Below are positions 1-6,599 of a stretch of 12,572 nucleotides of DNA, piece after piece. Below the pieces are notes generated by a model that was not told the DNA's origin, searched no databases, and saw only the letters and a list, made by a program, of their open reading frames with translations. A program made the position numbers and the translations under genes. The DNA is taken from the NCBI GenBank assembly GCA_002413185.1, contig DHWM01000102.1, positions 411 to 12,982 on the forward strand, written 5' to 3'. Positions within the stretch are counted from its first letter, which is position 1; each line of letters starts with the position of its first letter. The DNA is from Actinobacteria bacterium UBA5182. GTDB lineage: Bacteria > Actinomycetota > UBA4738.

Positions 1-39
1 GAGATCACCGGTCCGGCCGACGTGCTGCGGTATCTCTAG
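1..39 (+). CDS. C-terminal end of an upstream gene (partial)
   Basis: Frame 1 is open from the window edge and reads EITGPADVLRYL before a TAG stop at 37-39. The next gene starts 42 nt further on. The residues look like an ordinary protein C-terminus, but twelve codons are too few to name a family. The main alternative is that this is non-coding and the frame is open by chance. Confidence 0.4.
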   Translation, partial: EITGPADVLRYL

Positions 40-67
40 CCGGCCGAGGGCAGCCGGGGACCGCTGC

Positions 68-73
68 TAGCAT
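68..73 (+). promoter_or_regulatory. -10 element (TAGCAT) of a probable leaderless promoter
   Basis: TAGCAT matches the actinobacterial TANNNT -10 consensus and ends 8 nt before the ATG at 82, so transcription would begin at or next to the start codon. There is no Shine-Dalgarno sequence in the usual window; the nearest G-rich run, GGGGA at 57-60, is too far upstream. No convincing -35 is visible. The element lies inside a short inverted repeat, CGCTG (62-66) and CAGCG (75-79), which could be an operator. Confidence 0.45.
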
Positions 74-81
74 CCAGCGTC

Positions 82-1089
82 ATGCGGATCGGCCTGGCTC
101 TCCCGCACTACGACTACTCGTTCCCCGAGGGTGACGGTTTCTCGTGGGGACGGCTGGTCGAAGCGGCCCAGCGAGCGGAGAGCCTCGGGTTCGATTCGGT
201 GTGGATCTCCGACCACTTCTTCCTGGATCTGGCCCGGTACGGCGGCTCGCCCGAGCCGGCCGGGACGGTCGAGCCGTTCACGGCACTGGCCGCGCTGGCC
301 ACGGCCACCGAGCGGGTCCGGTTGGGCACCCTGGTGGCCTGCTCGCCGTTTCGCCATCCCGCCCACATGGCCAAGATGGCCACGACCATCGACCTTGCCA
401 GCGGAGGACGGTTCGACCTCGGGATCGGGGCCGGGTGGTACGAGCGGGAGTTCGAAGCCTTCGGCTACGAGTTCTCCTCGGTGGGGGAGCGGTTCGGCGA
501 GCTGGAGGATTCGGTGGAGGTCATCGCGGCCCTGTTTCGAGAGGGGCCCGTGGACCTGGAGCTTCGGCACTTCCGGCTGGCCGGGGCGTTCAACCACCCG
601 CTCCCCGAGCAGGACGGCGGTCCACCACTGTGGATCGGCGGGAAGGGCGGGGACCGGCTCCTTCGCCTGGTGGCTCGGCACGGCTCCGGGTGGAACTCGG
701 TGTGGCGGTGGACGCCGGAGGACCTCGGGGCCAGGGCCGACCGGCTCCGCCAGATCTGCCGCGATGTGGGGCGGGATCCGTCGACGGCTCGGGTGTCGGT
801 GGGGCTGTACACGCTGGTTGGCGAAGACGAACAGGACGTCTCGGCGCGTTACCGGGCCCTGCGGCGCTGGTCTCCGGGCGGGGCGCTCGACGACGAGCCC
901 CTGGCGGAGTTCGCCCGGAACTCCCTGACCGGAACCCCCGAGCAGTGTCTCGACCGCCTCCGTGCGTTCGCCTCGCACGGGGTCGAAGAGCTCATCGTGG
1001 GCGCGGCATCGATCCCGTTTGCCGTGTACGACTGGTCGATGGTCGAGCTGGTGGCCGAGGCGCTGATCCCCCCGGCCCACGACCTGTAG
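82..1089 (+). CDS. LLM-class F420-dependent oxidoreductase
   Basis: A 335-residue luciferase-like monooxygenase of the bacterial luciferase/F420 flavin superfamily, expected to be a cytosolic TIM barrel that uses reduced coenzyme F420 (or FMN) for hydride transfer to an unidentified substrate. Visible family signatures are the N-terminal strand MRIGLALP, VWISDHFF at about 40-47, FTALAALATATERVRLGT at about 66-83, the stretch from RHPAHMAKMATTIDLASGGR (91-110) into LGIGAGWYEREFEAFG (113-128), the strand PPLWIGGKGGDRLLRLVARH (181-200), and the closing GTPEQCLDRLRAFASHGVEELIV (284-306). Length is normal for the family. The ATG at 82 is preceded by a -10 hexamer and no ribosome binding site, suggesting a leaderless mRNA. 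The next gene starts 4 nt after the stop. The substrate cannot be read from sequence, and F420 rather than FMN use is inferred from family resemblance. Confidence 0.9.
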   Translation: MRIGLALPHYDYSFPEGDGFSWGRLVEAAQRAESLGFDSVWISDHFFLDLARYGGSPEPAGTVEPFTALAALATATERVRLGTLVACSPFRHPAHMAKMATTIDLASGGRFDLGIGAGWYEREFEAFGYEFSSVGERFGELEDSVEVIAALFREGPVDLELRHFRLAGAFNHPLPEQDGGPPLWIGGKGGDRLLRLVARHGSGWNSVWRWTPEDLGARADRLRQICRDVGRDPSTARVSVGLYTLVGEDEQDVSARYRALRRWSPGGALDDEPLAEFARNSLTGTPEQCLDRLRAFASHGVEELIVGAASIPFAVYDWSMVELVAEALIPPAHDL

Positions 1090-1093
1090 TCGC

Positions 1094-1327
1094 GTGGACT
1101 TCCTGGAGGCGGCCCTGATCGTCCTGCGGGAGGAATCGCCCGCGGCGTTGCACTGGACCGTCATCCAGGACCTCGCCTTGAAGCGAGGCTACCTGGATCC
1201 GTTCGCGCAGCGGGACATCAGAAGGAACCTCCTCGCGGCCCTGGCCACGGCCACCCGAGACGGTCGCGTCACCAAGACGTCGAAGGGCGTCTACGCGCTT
1301 CCGCCCCCCGGCACGGGCCTGGCGTAG
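1094..1327 (+). CDS. small HARE-HTH-like winged-helix protein
   Basis: A 77-residue protein starting with GTG 4 nt after the oxidoreductase stop, so it is probably translationally coupled; no Shine-Dalgarno sequence is visible. Nearly the whole chain resembles a HARE-HTH domain (found in RNA polymerase delta, ASXL/HB1 and restriction-enzyme proteins): an opening FLEAALIVLREE helix, an LHWTVIQDLALKRGYL helix pair (about 19-34), a helix RDIRRNLLAALATATRDG (about 40-57), then the wing VTKTSKGVYAL (59-69). That ending matches the family's typical 'F..v.rGvf.L' finish. The fold predicts nucleic-acid or protein binding, perhaps a transcription accessory factor. No partner domain is fused. The assignment rests on pattern recognition by eye. 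It could instead be an unrelated small winged-helix protein. Confidence 0.65.
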   Translation: MDFLEAALIVLREESPAALHWTVIQDLALKRGYLDPFAQRDIRRNLLAALATATRDGRVTKTSKGVYALPPPGTGLA

Positions 1328-1350
1328 ACCGGCGGAGGGTTGCCGAACTG

Positions 1351-2379
1351 CTACCGGTACTCGATCTTCGAGAACTTCATGAGCTTCTCGAAGGCGTGCT
1401 GGGCCTCGACCCTCCGGACCGTCCCCGACCGCGATCGCATCACGATCGACTCCGTGACGGCGCCGCCCTCGGTGTAGCGGACCCCCCGCAGCAACGCCCC
1501 GCTGGTCACGCCCGTCGCCGAGACGAACACGTCCTGTCCCGCCACGAGCTCGTCGGTGGTGAGGACCTTGTCGACGTCGTACCCCGTGTCGAGCAGCGCC
1601 TGTCGCTCCTGGTCGTTCCGTGGCCATAGCTTCCCTTGCATCCCTCCGCCCAGGCACTTCAGCGCCGCCGCCGAGATCACGCCCTCGGGGGTCCCGCCCA
1701 CGCCCATCAGCAGGTCGACACCGGTGCCTTCCTGAGCCGCTGCGATCGAGGGGGCCACGTCCCCATCCGTGATCAGGAAGACCTTCGCGCCGACCTCCCG
1801 GAGGTCGCTGATCAGGCCCTCGTGGCGGTCACGGTCGAGGACCACCACGGCGACGTCCTCCGGATCGACGCCCTTCGCCTTCGCCGCACGCCGAACGTTC
1901 TCAGCGGGCGGCGCCTCGATGTCGATGACGTCGGCGATGACAGGCCCTGCGGCGATCTTGTCCATGTACACCGCGGCGCCGGGGAAGAACATCGTGCCTC
2001 GTTCGGCCACCGCCACGACCGCGATGGCGTTGGGCATCCCTCGCGCGGTGAGCCGGGTTCCCTCCAGCGGATCCACGGCGACGTCGACCTGGGGCGGCTG
2101 GCCGTTCCCCACCTGCTCGCCGTTGTAGAGCATGGGGGCTTCGTCCTTCTCGCCCTCACCGATCACCACCACGCCGTCCATGGCCACGGTGTCGAGCATG
2201 AGGCGCATGGCGTCGACGGCGGCCCGGTCGGCGGCTTCCTTGTTGCCCCGGCCGATCCATCGAGCTGCCCCCATGGCCGCTGCCTCAGTCACCCTGGCCA
2301 GCTCCAGGGCGAGGTTGCGGTCGGGCGCCCCGATCGGAGGCGACCCGGCGGGCTCCTGTAAGCCTGGTTTGTCACTCAT
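1351..2379 (-). CDS. glpX: fructose-1,6-bisphosphatase class II (GlpX)
   Basis: A 342-residue GlpX-type phosphatase that hydrolyses fructose-1,6-bisphosphate to fructose-6-phosphate in gluconeogenesis; many members also act on sedoheptulose-1,7-bisphosphate. It is cytosolic and metal-dependent. Metal and active-site motifs are all present: NKEAADRAAVDAMR (46-59, Asp51), GEGEKDEAPMLYNGE (74-88), VDPLEGTRLTARG (102-114, Asp103), LITDGDVAPSI (203-212) and GVGGTPEGVISAAALKCLGG (226-245, Glu232). The frame is open further upstream, but the start MSDKPG is chosen because AAGGGG lies 8 nt before it and the extra N-terminus would run into gpsA. It lies 5 nt downstream of gpsA, whose last codons supply the ribosome binding site, so the two are co-transcribed and probably coupled. 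Nothing is missing or truncated. Confidence 0.96.
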   Translation of the reverse strand: MSDKPGLQEPAGSPPIGAPDRNLALELARVTEAAAMGAARWIGRGNKEAADRAAVDAMRLMLDTVAMDGVVVIGEGEKDEAPMLYNGEQVGNGQPPQVDVAVDPLEGTRLTARGMPNAIAVVAVAERGTMFFPGAAVYMDKIAAGPVIADVIDIEAPPAENVRRAAKAKGVDPEDVAVVVLDRDRHEGLISDLREVGAKVFLITDGDVAPSIAAAQEGTGVDLLMGVGGTPEGVISAAALKCLGGGMQGKLWPRNDQERQALLDTGYDVDKVLTTDELVAGQDVFVSATGVTSGALLRGVRYTEGGAVTESIVMRSRSGTVRRVEAQHAFEKLMKFSKIEYR

Positions 2380-2384
2380 GATGC

Positions 2385-3386
2385 TCACCCCTTCATGCAT
2401 CCCAGCAACGAATCGGCAGGGGCGCCGTCGAACAGGATGCGGTGAACCTGGTCGAAGTAGGGCAGCTCCCCAAGGTGGGCGGTCTCCCGGGTCAGGCGGC
2501 CGACGTCGCGAGCGGACTCCCACCCCTCCACGGTCATGCCTCTCGCGTTCAGCTCGTCCAAGGCCTTCCGTGGCTCGGTGCCCTCGCCCACCAGCTCTCC
2601 GAACAGCCGGTTGCGTCCGCCCAGGCTGGTGACCAGGGTGTCTCCCAACCCGGCCAGCCCGCGGGCGGTCTCGGCGCGCCCACCGAGCGCCTCGACCAAC
2701 TCCGAGAGCTCCTCGTAGGCCTGGGTGAACAGTGCGGCCTTGGCGTTGCTGTATTCGCGCCCCGACACCTTCGCCAGGCCGTCGATGATCCCCATCCCGA
2801 TGGCGGCGACGTTCTTCGCCACCGTGCAGTACTCCACGCCGACCACGTCCTCGGTGGTATGGACCCGGAAGCTTCCGGCCCGGAAGGCCTCGGCCGCCTG
2901 CTCGGCGGTCGACCGCTCCGACGCCGCCAGGACTGCCGCGGTCGGCAAGCCCTGGGCGACCTCCGGGGCAAGCGCCGGACCGCCCATCGAGACGACGTGT
3001 CCGTGCCCGACCTCCTCCGTGTAGACCTCCGACATGCGCTTGCCAGTCTCCGGCTCCAGGCCCTTCGCCACGCCGACCACCGCCGGCAGCTGGGCGACGT
3101 CCTCCATGACGATGCGGGCGAGCGTTCTGGCCCCGCCGGAGTGAGCCCCCATCACCGCGATGTCGATGTCCCTGGCCGCGGCAGAAAGCTGGTCCGGGCC
3201 CATGATGGTGAGGGCATCGGGCAGGTGTTCCGGAAGACCCGGATGCTGGCGCTCGTCGCGGAGCGCGGGCAGGATCCGCTCGTCATACGGGCTGGCCCAG
3301 AGGGTGGTTTCGTTGCCGGCCCTGGCCAGATGCATGGCGATCGCAGTCCCCATGGCCCCAGCGCCGAACACCGTCAGCCGCCTCAT
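2385..3386 (-). CDS. gpsA: NAD(P)H-dependent glycerol-3-phosphate dehydrogenase (GpsA)
   Basis: A 333-residue soluble dehydrogenase that reduces dihydroxyacetone phosphate to sn-glycerol-3-phosphate, the entry to glycerolipid synthesis. The N-terminal Rossmann motif is GAGAMGTAIAMHLA (8-21). Other family marks are VAKGLEPETGKRMSEV (106-121), MGGPALAPEVAQGLPTA (134-150), YCTVAKNVAAIGMGIIDGL (186-204, catalytic Lys191), GLAGLGDTLVTSLGGRNRLFG (243-263) and LPYFDQVHRILFDG (308-321). The usual GLGDLVLTC segment reads GLGDTLVTS here, a mild divergence typical of a lineage-specific branch. The start MRRLTVFGAG is chosen because it begins the first Rossmann strand; the open frame continues 18 codons upstream without family character. 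No Shine-Dalgarno precedes it, but TATCCT lies 7 nt upstream, so the mRNA may be leaderless. First gene of a two-gene operon with glpX. Confidence 0.94.
   Translation of the reverse strand: MRRLTVFGAGAMGTAIAMHLARAGNETTLWASPYDERILPALRDERQHPGLPEHLPDALTIMGPDQLSAAARDIDIAVMGAHSGGARTLARIVMEDVAQLPAVVGVAKGLEPETGKRMSEVYTEEVGHGHVVSMGGPALAPEVAQGLPTAAVLAASERSTAEQAAEAFRAGSFRVHTTEDVVGVEYCTVAKNVAAIGMGIIDGLAKVSGREYSNAKAALFTQAYEELSELVEALGGRAETARGLAGLGDTLVTSLGGRNRLFGELVGEGTEPRKALDELNARGMTVEGWESARDVGRLTRETAHLGELPYFDQVHRILFDGAPADSLLGCMKG
2388..2393 (-). promoter_or_regulatory. glpX ribosome binding site inside the gpsA 3' end
   Basis: AAGGGG on the minus strand is made of the last two sense codons of gpsA (AAG GGG, before TGA) and stands 8 nt from the ATG of glpX at 2379. 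It fixes the glpX start and ties glpX translation to ribosomes finishing gpsA. Confidence 0.7.
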
Positions 3387-3393
3387 CGCGGGG

Positions 3394-3399
3394 AGGATA
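3394..3399 (-). promoter_or_regulatory. -10 element (TATCCT) upstream of gpsA
   Basis: On the minus strand TATCCT fits TANNNT and ends 7 nt before the gpsA ATG at 3386. The intervening CCCCGCG contains no Shine-Dalgarno sequence, so this fits a leaderless gpsA-glpX transcript. It lies in the 70-nt gap between the response-regulator stop and gpsA. The -35 region is not recognisable. Confidence 0.45.
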
Positions 3400-3456
3400 C
3401 CGAACGACGACCAGGCACCGTCGCTCGGCCCGATCGCCACGATGCCCGCACAGACG

Positions 3457-4134
3457 TCAGTCGCCCAGCATGCCGTGCCGCACGGCGAAGGCGACCGCTT
3501 CGAGCTTGGAGTGCAGCCCGAGCTTGCCCAGGATGTTCCGGACGTGCGTCTGCACCGTCTGCGGGCTGATCGAGAGCTGCTCGCCGATGTCGTCGTTCCG
3601 GAGACCCTCGGAAAGGAGCCCGAGGATCTCCTTCTCCCGATCGGTCAGCGCGTCGAGCTTGGCGGCAGCCTCACGCTTGGCCGCCCGCTGCCTGGCGATG
3701 AGCGGGAGCAGCCGGGCCAGGGCGGCCCGATCCACCAGGATCTCCCCGGCCGCGGCCGCCTTCAGGGCCGCCAGCAGCTCTTCCACGCCCTCGGTCTTGC
3801 GGAGGAACCCCGAGGCACCAGCCTCCACCGCCTCGACCAGGAGGCGCTCGTCCTCATGCGCGGTCATCACCACGACCTGCGTGGCGGGCGAGATCTCCTT
3901 GATCCGGCGGGTGGCCTCGATGCCGCTCATGGCGCCCCTGAACTCGACGTCCATCAGCACCACGTCGGGATGGCGGTCCCGGCTTATGTCGATCGCTTCC
4001 TCGGGCGAGTGGACGGGCGGGCTCACCATCTCCAAGCGGTCGTCCTCGTCGATGACCGCTTTCAGCGAATCGGTGAGGACGCGGTGGTCGTCGCAGATGA
4101 GGAGGCGAATCGCCTGGGGGCGAGCGTCATCCAC
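3457..4134 (-). CDS. NarL/FixJ-type response regulator (REC + LuxR HTH)
   Basis: A 225-residue two-component transcription regulator. The receiver domain (about 9-125) has the acidic pair Asp15-Asp16 in LLICDDH, phosphoacceptor Asp62 in VVLMDVEF, Thr91 in VVVMTAHE and Lys113 in FLRKTEG, so all phosphorylation residues are intact. A linker rich in Ala and Lys leads to a LuxR helix-turn-helix (about 163-223) with LTDREKEILGLLSEG, NDDIGEQLSISPQTVQTHVRN and ILGKLGLHSKLEAVAFAVRHG. The start chosen is GTG at 4134, with AGGAGG at 4146-4151; the upstream open frame would overlap the divergent permease gene. No histidine kinase is adjacent, so its sensor is encoded elsewhere. The gene precedes gpsA-glpX on the same strand with a 70-nt gap, and its target genes are unknown. 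Confidence 0.93.
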   Translation of the reverse strand: MDDARPQAIRLLICDDHRVLTDSLKAVIDEDDRLEMVSPPVHSPEEAIDISRDRHPDVVLMDVEFRGAMSGIEATRRIKEISPATQVVVMTAHEDERLLVEAVEAGASGFLRKTEGVEELLAALKAAAAGEILVDRAALARLLPLIARQRAAKREAAAKLDALTDREKEILGLLSEGLRNDDIGEQLSISPQTVQTHVRNILGKLGLHSKLEAVAFAVRHGMLGD

Positions 4135-4145
4135 GTACTCCCGTC

Positions 4146-4151
4146 CCTCCT
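4146..4151 (-). promoter_or_regulatory. Shine-Dalgarno of the response regulator
   Basis: AGGAGG on the minus strand lies 11 nt before the GTG at 4134, with a second partial match GGGAG at 4138-4142. Spacing of the stronger site is somewhat long. It supports the GTG start over longer versions that would invade the divergent permease gene. Confidence 0.5.
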
Positions 4152-4204
4152 CGGATCGTGACGCGGCGAATCCTACCTCGCCGGGCATACCGCACAATAG
4201 TGGC

Positions 4205-5110
4205 GTGCCTCTCCGCCACGCGGTACTCCTCACCATCGGTGTGGTGGCCGTCTCCTTCTCGGCCATCTTCATCCGTCAGGCCCACGCGCCCGCCCTGGCC
4301 ATCGCGTTGTACCGGAACACCATCGCCGCGGCGATGATCCTGCCGGTGGTGGCCCTTCGGAATCGCCGAGAGGTGGCCTCGCTCAGCCGCCGGCACGTGG
4401 GGATCGTTGTGCTGGCGGGAGCCGTCCTGGCGCTGCACTTCGCCCTGTGGGTCTCCTCTCTGTCCCGAACCAGCGTGGCGGCCAGCGTTGTGTTGGTCAC
4501 GACGTCGCCCATCTTCGTGGCGGCCGCATCGAAGGCGCTGTTCGGCGAGCGGGTCAGCAAGACCATGCTCGCTGGGATCCTGATCGGGGTGGCCGGAGCG
4601 GGCGTGGTGTCCGGCGGTGGCTTCGCCATCTCCGGACGGGCCGCCGCGGGCGATCTTCTGGCCCTGGGAGGAGCCATCGCCGCAGGGGGGTACTTCGTGG
4701 CGGGTCGACGTCTTCGCCAGGACGTCTCGCTGCTCACGTACGCGGGGCTGGTGTATGCCACCTGCGCGGTGGTGCTCTTGTTCGCCGCCGTGCTCTCCGG
4801 CACGCCCCTGACCGGCTTCCCGGCGAAGACGTGGCTGCTGTTCGTTGCGATGGCGGTGGTGCCGCAGATGCTCGGGCACACCGTCTTCAACTACCTGCTG
4901 AAGGAGGTCGAAGCGACCGTCGTGGCCATCTCGATCATGGGCGAGCCGGTCGGCTCGACGATCCTGGCCCTGGCCATCCTGGGGGAAACTCCGCCCTGGA
5001 CGGCGCTGGCGGGCGGGGTCCTGATCCTGGCCGGGATCTACGTGGCGGTGACGGCACAGGCCCGGGGCCGAAGGGGAGCCATCCAGGCAGTGGCGGTCCC
5101 CGTCGAGTAA
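4205..5110 (+). CDS. EamA/DMT-superfamily permease
   Basis: A 301-residue inner-membrane protein of the drug/metabolite transporter superfamily with two EamA repeats (about 5-136 and 149-284) and about ten hydrophobic segments. Typical marks are LAIALYRNTIAAAMI (31-45) in the first repeat, TSVAASVVLVTTSPIFVAAA (89-108) followed by FGERVS, and in the second repeat GHTVFNYLLKEVEATVVAIS (224-243) then MGEPVGSTILALAILGE (245-261). Members export amino acids, metabolites or drugs; the substrate cannot be inferred here. The start is GTG at 4205, just before the first membrane segment; the frame is open far upstream only as a shadow of the opposite-strand regulator. There is no Shine-Dalgarno, and a weak -10-like CACAAT (4193-4198) lies 6 nt upstream. 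It is divergent from the response regulator and converges with the GH5 gene, with 10 nt between the two stop codons. Confidence 0.92.
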   Translation: MPLRHAVLLTIGVVAVSFSAIFIRQAHAPALAIALYRNTIAAAMILPVVALRNRREVASLSRRHVGIVVLAGAVLALHFALWVSSLSRTSVAASVVLVTTSPIFVAAASKALFGERVSKTMLAGILIGVAGAGVVSGGGFAISGRAAAGDLLALGGAIAAGGYFVAGRRLRQDVSLLTYAGLVYATCAVVLLFAAVLSGTPLTGFPAKTWLLFVAMAVVPQMLGHTVFNYLLKEVEATVVAISIMGEPVGSTILALAILGETPPWTALAGGVLILAGIYVAVTAQARGRRGAIQAVAVPVE

Positions 5111-5120
5111 GGCGACCTGA

Positions 5121-6533
5121 CTAGAAGCCCTGCCGGACCACCGATAGCAACTCGGGCTTCGCACGGTCGGTCCCTTCGATCAGGAACCAGTTCGACGAGT
5201 ACCCGAAGACATCCCAGCCGATGTTTTCCCGGCGAGCCACGTCGAAGTACCTGGTCAGGTCCTGCTTCCAGTGGCCGTCGATGGGCCTGGGGCTGGATGC
5301 GCCGAACGCGGGGAACTCTCCGTTCCACAACGGCACGCCCCACTGCCTCGCCCGCGCCAGGTAGTCGCCCGTGATGCGGTCTCCCGTGGCCTGGTCGTAG
5401 GCATACATGTGGTAGCAGTACACGACGTTGGGGAACGGGGGAGGACCGGTCAGCGAGAAGTGGCCGCTGACGTCGTTGTTGTCCTGAAAGATCAAGAGCG
5501 CGTTCGGATTGACCGCTCGAATGGGGGCACCGATCCTGGCGTAGAGCTCGTTCAGCCGGAGGAGCTGGAGATGGAACGACTGATGCGTCACGGGCTCGTT
5601 CAGCACGTCGAGGCCCACGACCGTCGGGGTGTGTGCGTAATGCTTTGCTACAAACCGCCAGGCGTCCGCGAACTCGTCCTGCATGCCCCGCTCGTTGGCG
5701 AAGAACTCGATCTCCGCCTTCGGGACGCTGATCCTGGCCGCGTCCGGGTACAGCCAGGCCGGCATCCCGATGCCCTCCGGCATGTGTCCGAAGTACGTCT
5801 TGATGTCCTTGAACGCGGGGGACCAGTACGCCTGGGTCATGGTCAGGATGACCGCGATCCCCCGGGCCCTGAACTCGCCGACGATGCCGTCCAGGGCCCG
5901 GACGTACGGCATGTTGAAGTGGTGGATGAGCGTCCCACCCGCGCGCTTGACGGGCGGAGCCGGCTCGAGGTTCGACCACGAGATGGTCAGCCGAACGGAA
6001 TTGAAGCCCCAGGCCGCGATATTTTCGTACTCGACCTTATCGGGGATCCGCCAGCCCGAGCGGTGGCCGGGGCCGTGCTGGGTCGGCGCCCCTGTCCCCG
6101 GCCCCATGCCGCCGACGTTGATGCTGAGGAGCCGGACGGCAGTGCCGCGCGCGTCGACGAGTCGCGTGCAGCTCGTATGGAGCCAGCCCTCGATGCGAAC
6201 CGCGCGGCCCGGGCTGGAAGCCGGTACGCCGGGGGCGGCGTTCGCGGCGCGCGGAGCCTCGTCCTCCCCGAGAAGGCACCGGTTCGGCAGTTGAGTGCCC
6301 AGGTGCAGGGACGCCGGATCGGCGCCTACGGGGGCAGCGCTCGTGTGCTGAACGATCGCCGCCGCCGGCGTTGCCGGGGCATTCGCTCCAGTCCGCGGCG
6401 GTGCCCCGCAGGATATGGCCAGCCACGACACCGGTACGAGCAACACCGATGCCGCGCGCACAACCCCCCAGCGCGCGCCGGCGCGGGCTTCTGGTCGCAG
6501 GTCCGCTGATCGAGACAGGCTCCTTACCTTCAT
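5121..6533 (-). CDS. secreted GH5 glycoside hydrolase, putative lipoprotein
   Basis: A 470-residue glycoside hydrolase family 5 (clan A) enzyme, expected to cleave beta-glycosidic bonds outside the membrane. The N-terminus is a basic stretch, then VVRAASVLLVPVSWLAIS and Cys42, a plausible though imperfect lipobox, followed by a low-complexity Ala/Pro linker to about 110. The barrel shows GWLHTSCTRLVDARG (116-130), WGFNSVRLTISWSNLEP (175-191, Arg181), VVGLDVLNEPV with acid/base Glu313, YCYHMYAYD with His375, LWNGEFPAFG with nucleophile Glu406, and Trp440 in NIGWDVFGY. All core GH5 catalytic residues are present. Overall layout recalls endoglycoceramidase-like GH5 members more than classic cellulases, but the substrate is not decided. 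The start at 6533 gives a long signal n-region and has no Shine-Dalgarno; GTG at 6461 is an alternative giving a more standard lipoprotein signal. Divergent from the debranching operon. Confidence 0.88.
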   Translation of the reverse strand: MKVRSLSRSADLRPEARAGARWGVVRAASVLLVPVSWLAISCGAPPRTGANAPATPAAAIVQHTSAAPVGADPASLHLGTQLPNRCLLGEDEAPRAANAAPGVPASSPGRAVRIEGWLHTSCTRLVDARGTAVRLLSINVGGMGPGTGAPTQHGPGHRSGWRIPDKVEYENIAAWGFNSVRLTISWSNLEPAPPVKRAGGTLIHHFNMPYVRALDGIVGEFRARGIAVILTMTQAYWSPAFKDIKTYFGHMPEGIGMPAWLYPDAARISVPKAEIEFFANERGMQDEFADAWRFVAKHYAHTPTVVGLDVLNEPVTHQSFHLQLLRLNELYARIGAPIRAVNPNALLIFQDNNDVSGHFSLTGPPPFPNVVYCYHMYAYDQATGDRITGDYLARARQWGVPLWNGEFPAFGASSPRPIDGHWKQDLTRYFDVARRENIGWDVFGYSSNWFLIEGTDRAKPELLSVVRQGF

Positions 6534-6584
6534 CGCTGGTTGGGATTGTCCGGCGGCCAGGGCCTTCCGTCCACCTCGGAGGGC

Positions 6585-6590
6585 TAACAT
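6585..6590 (+). promoter_or_regulatory. -10 element (TAACAT) of the debranching operon
   Basis: TAACAT fits TANNNT and ends 9 nt before the ATG at 6600, a third case of a -10 placed for leaderless transcription in this window. GGAGGG at 6578-6583 is too far from the ATG to act as a good Shine-Dalgarno sequence, although GGCGAG close to the ATG might help weakly. It lies in the 66-nt divergent gap with the GH5 gene. Confidence 0.45.
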
Positions 6591-6599
6591 TCGGCGAGC

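Noticed and set aside
67..1164. Long open frame on the minus strand opposite the F420 oxidoreductase
   Set aside because: Arg/Pro/Gly-rich translation with no family motif; a GC-driven shadow of a clearly conserved gene on the plus strand.
3457..5110. Complete two-component system in the regulator/permease region
   Set aside because: No histidine kinase domain is encoded in the window; the neighbour is a DMT permease without sensor motifs.
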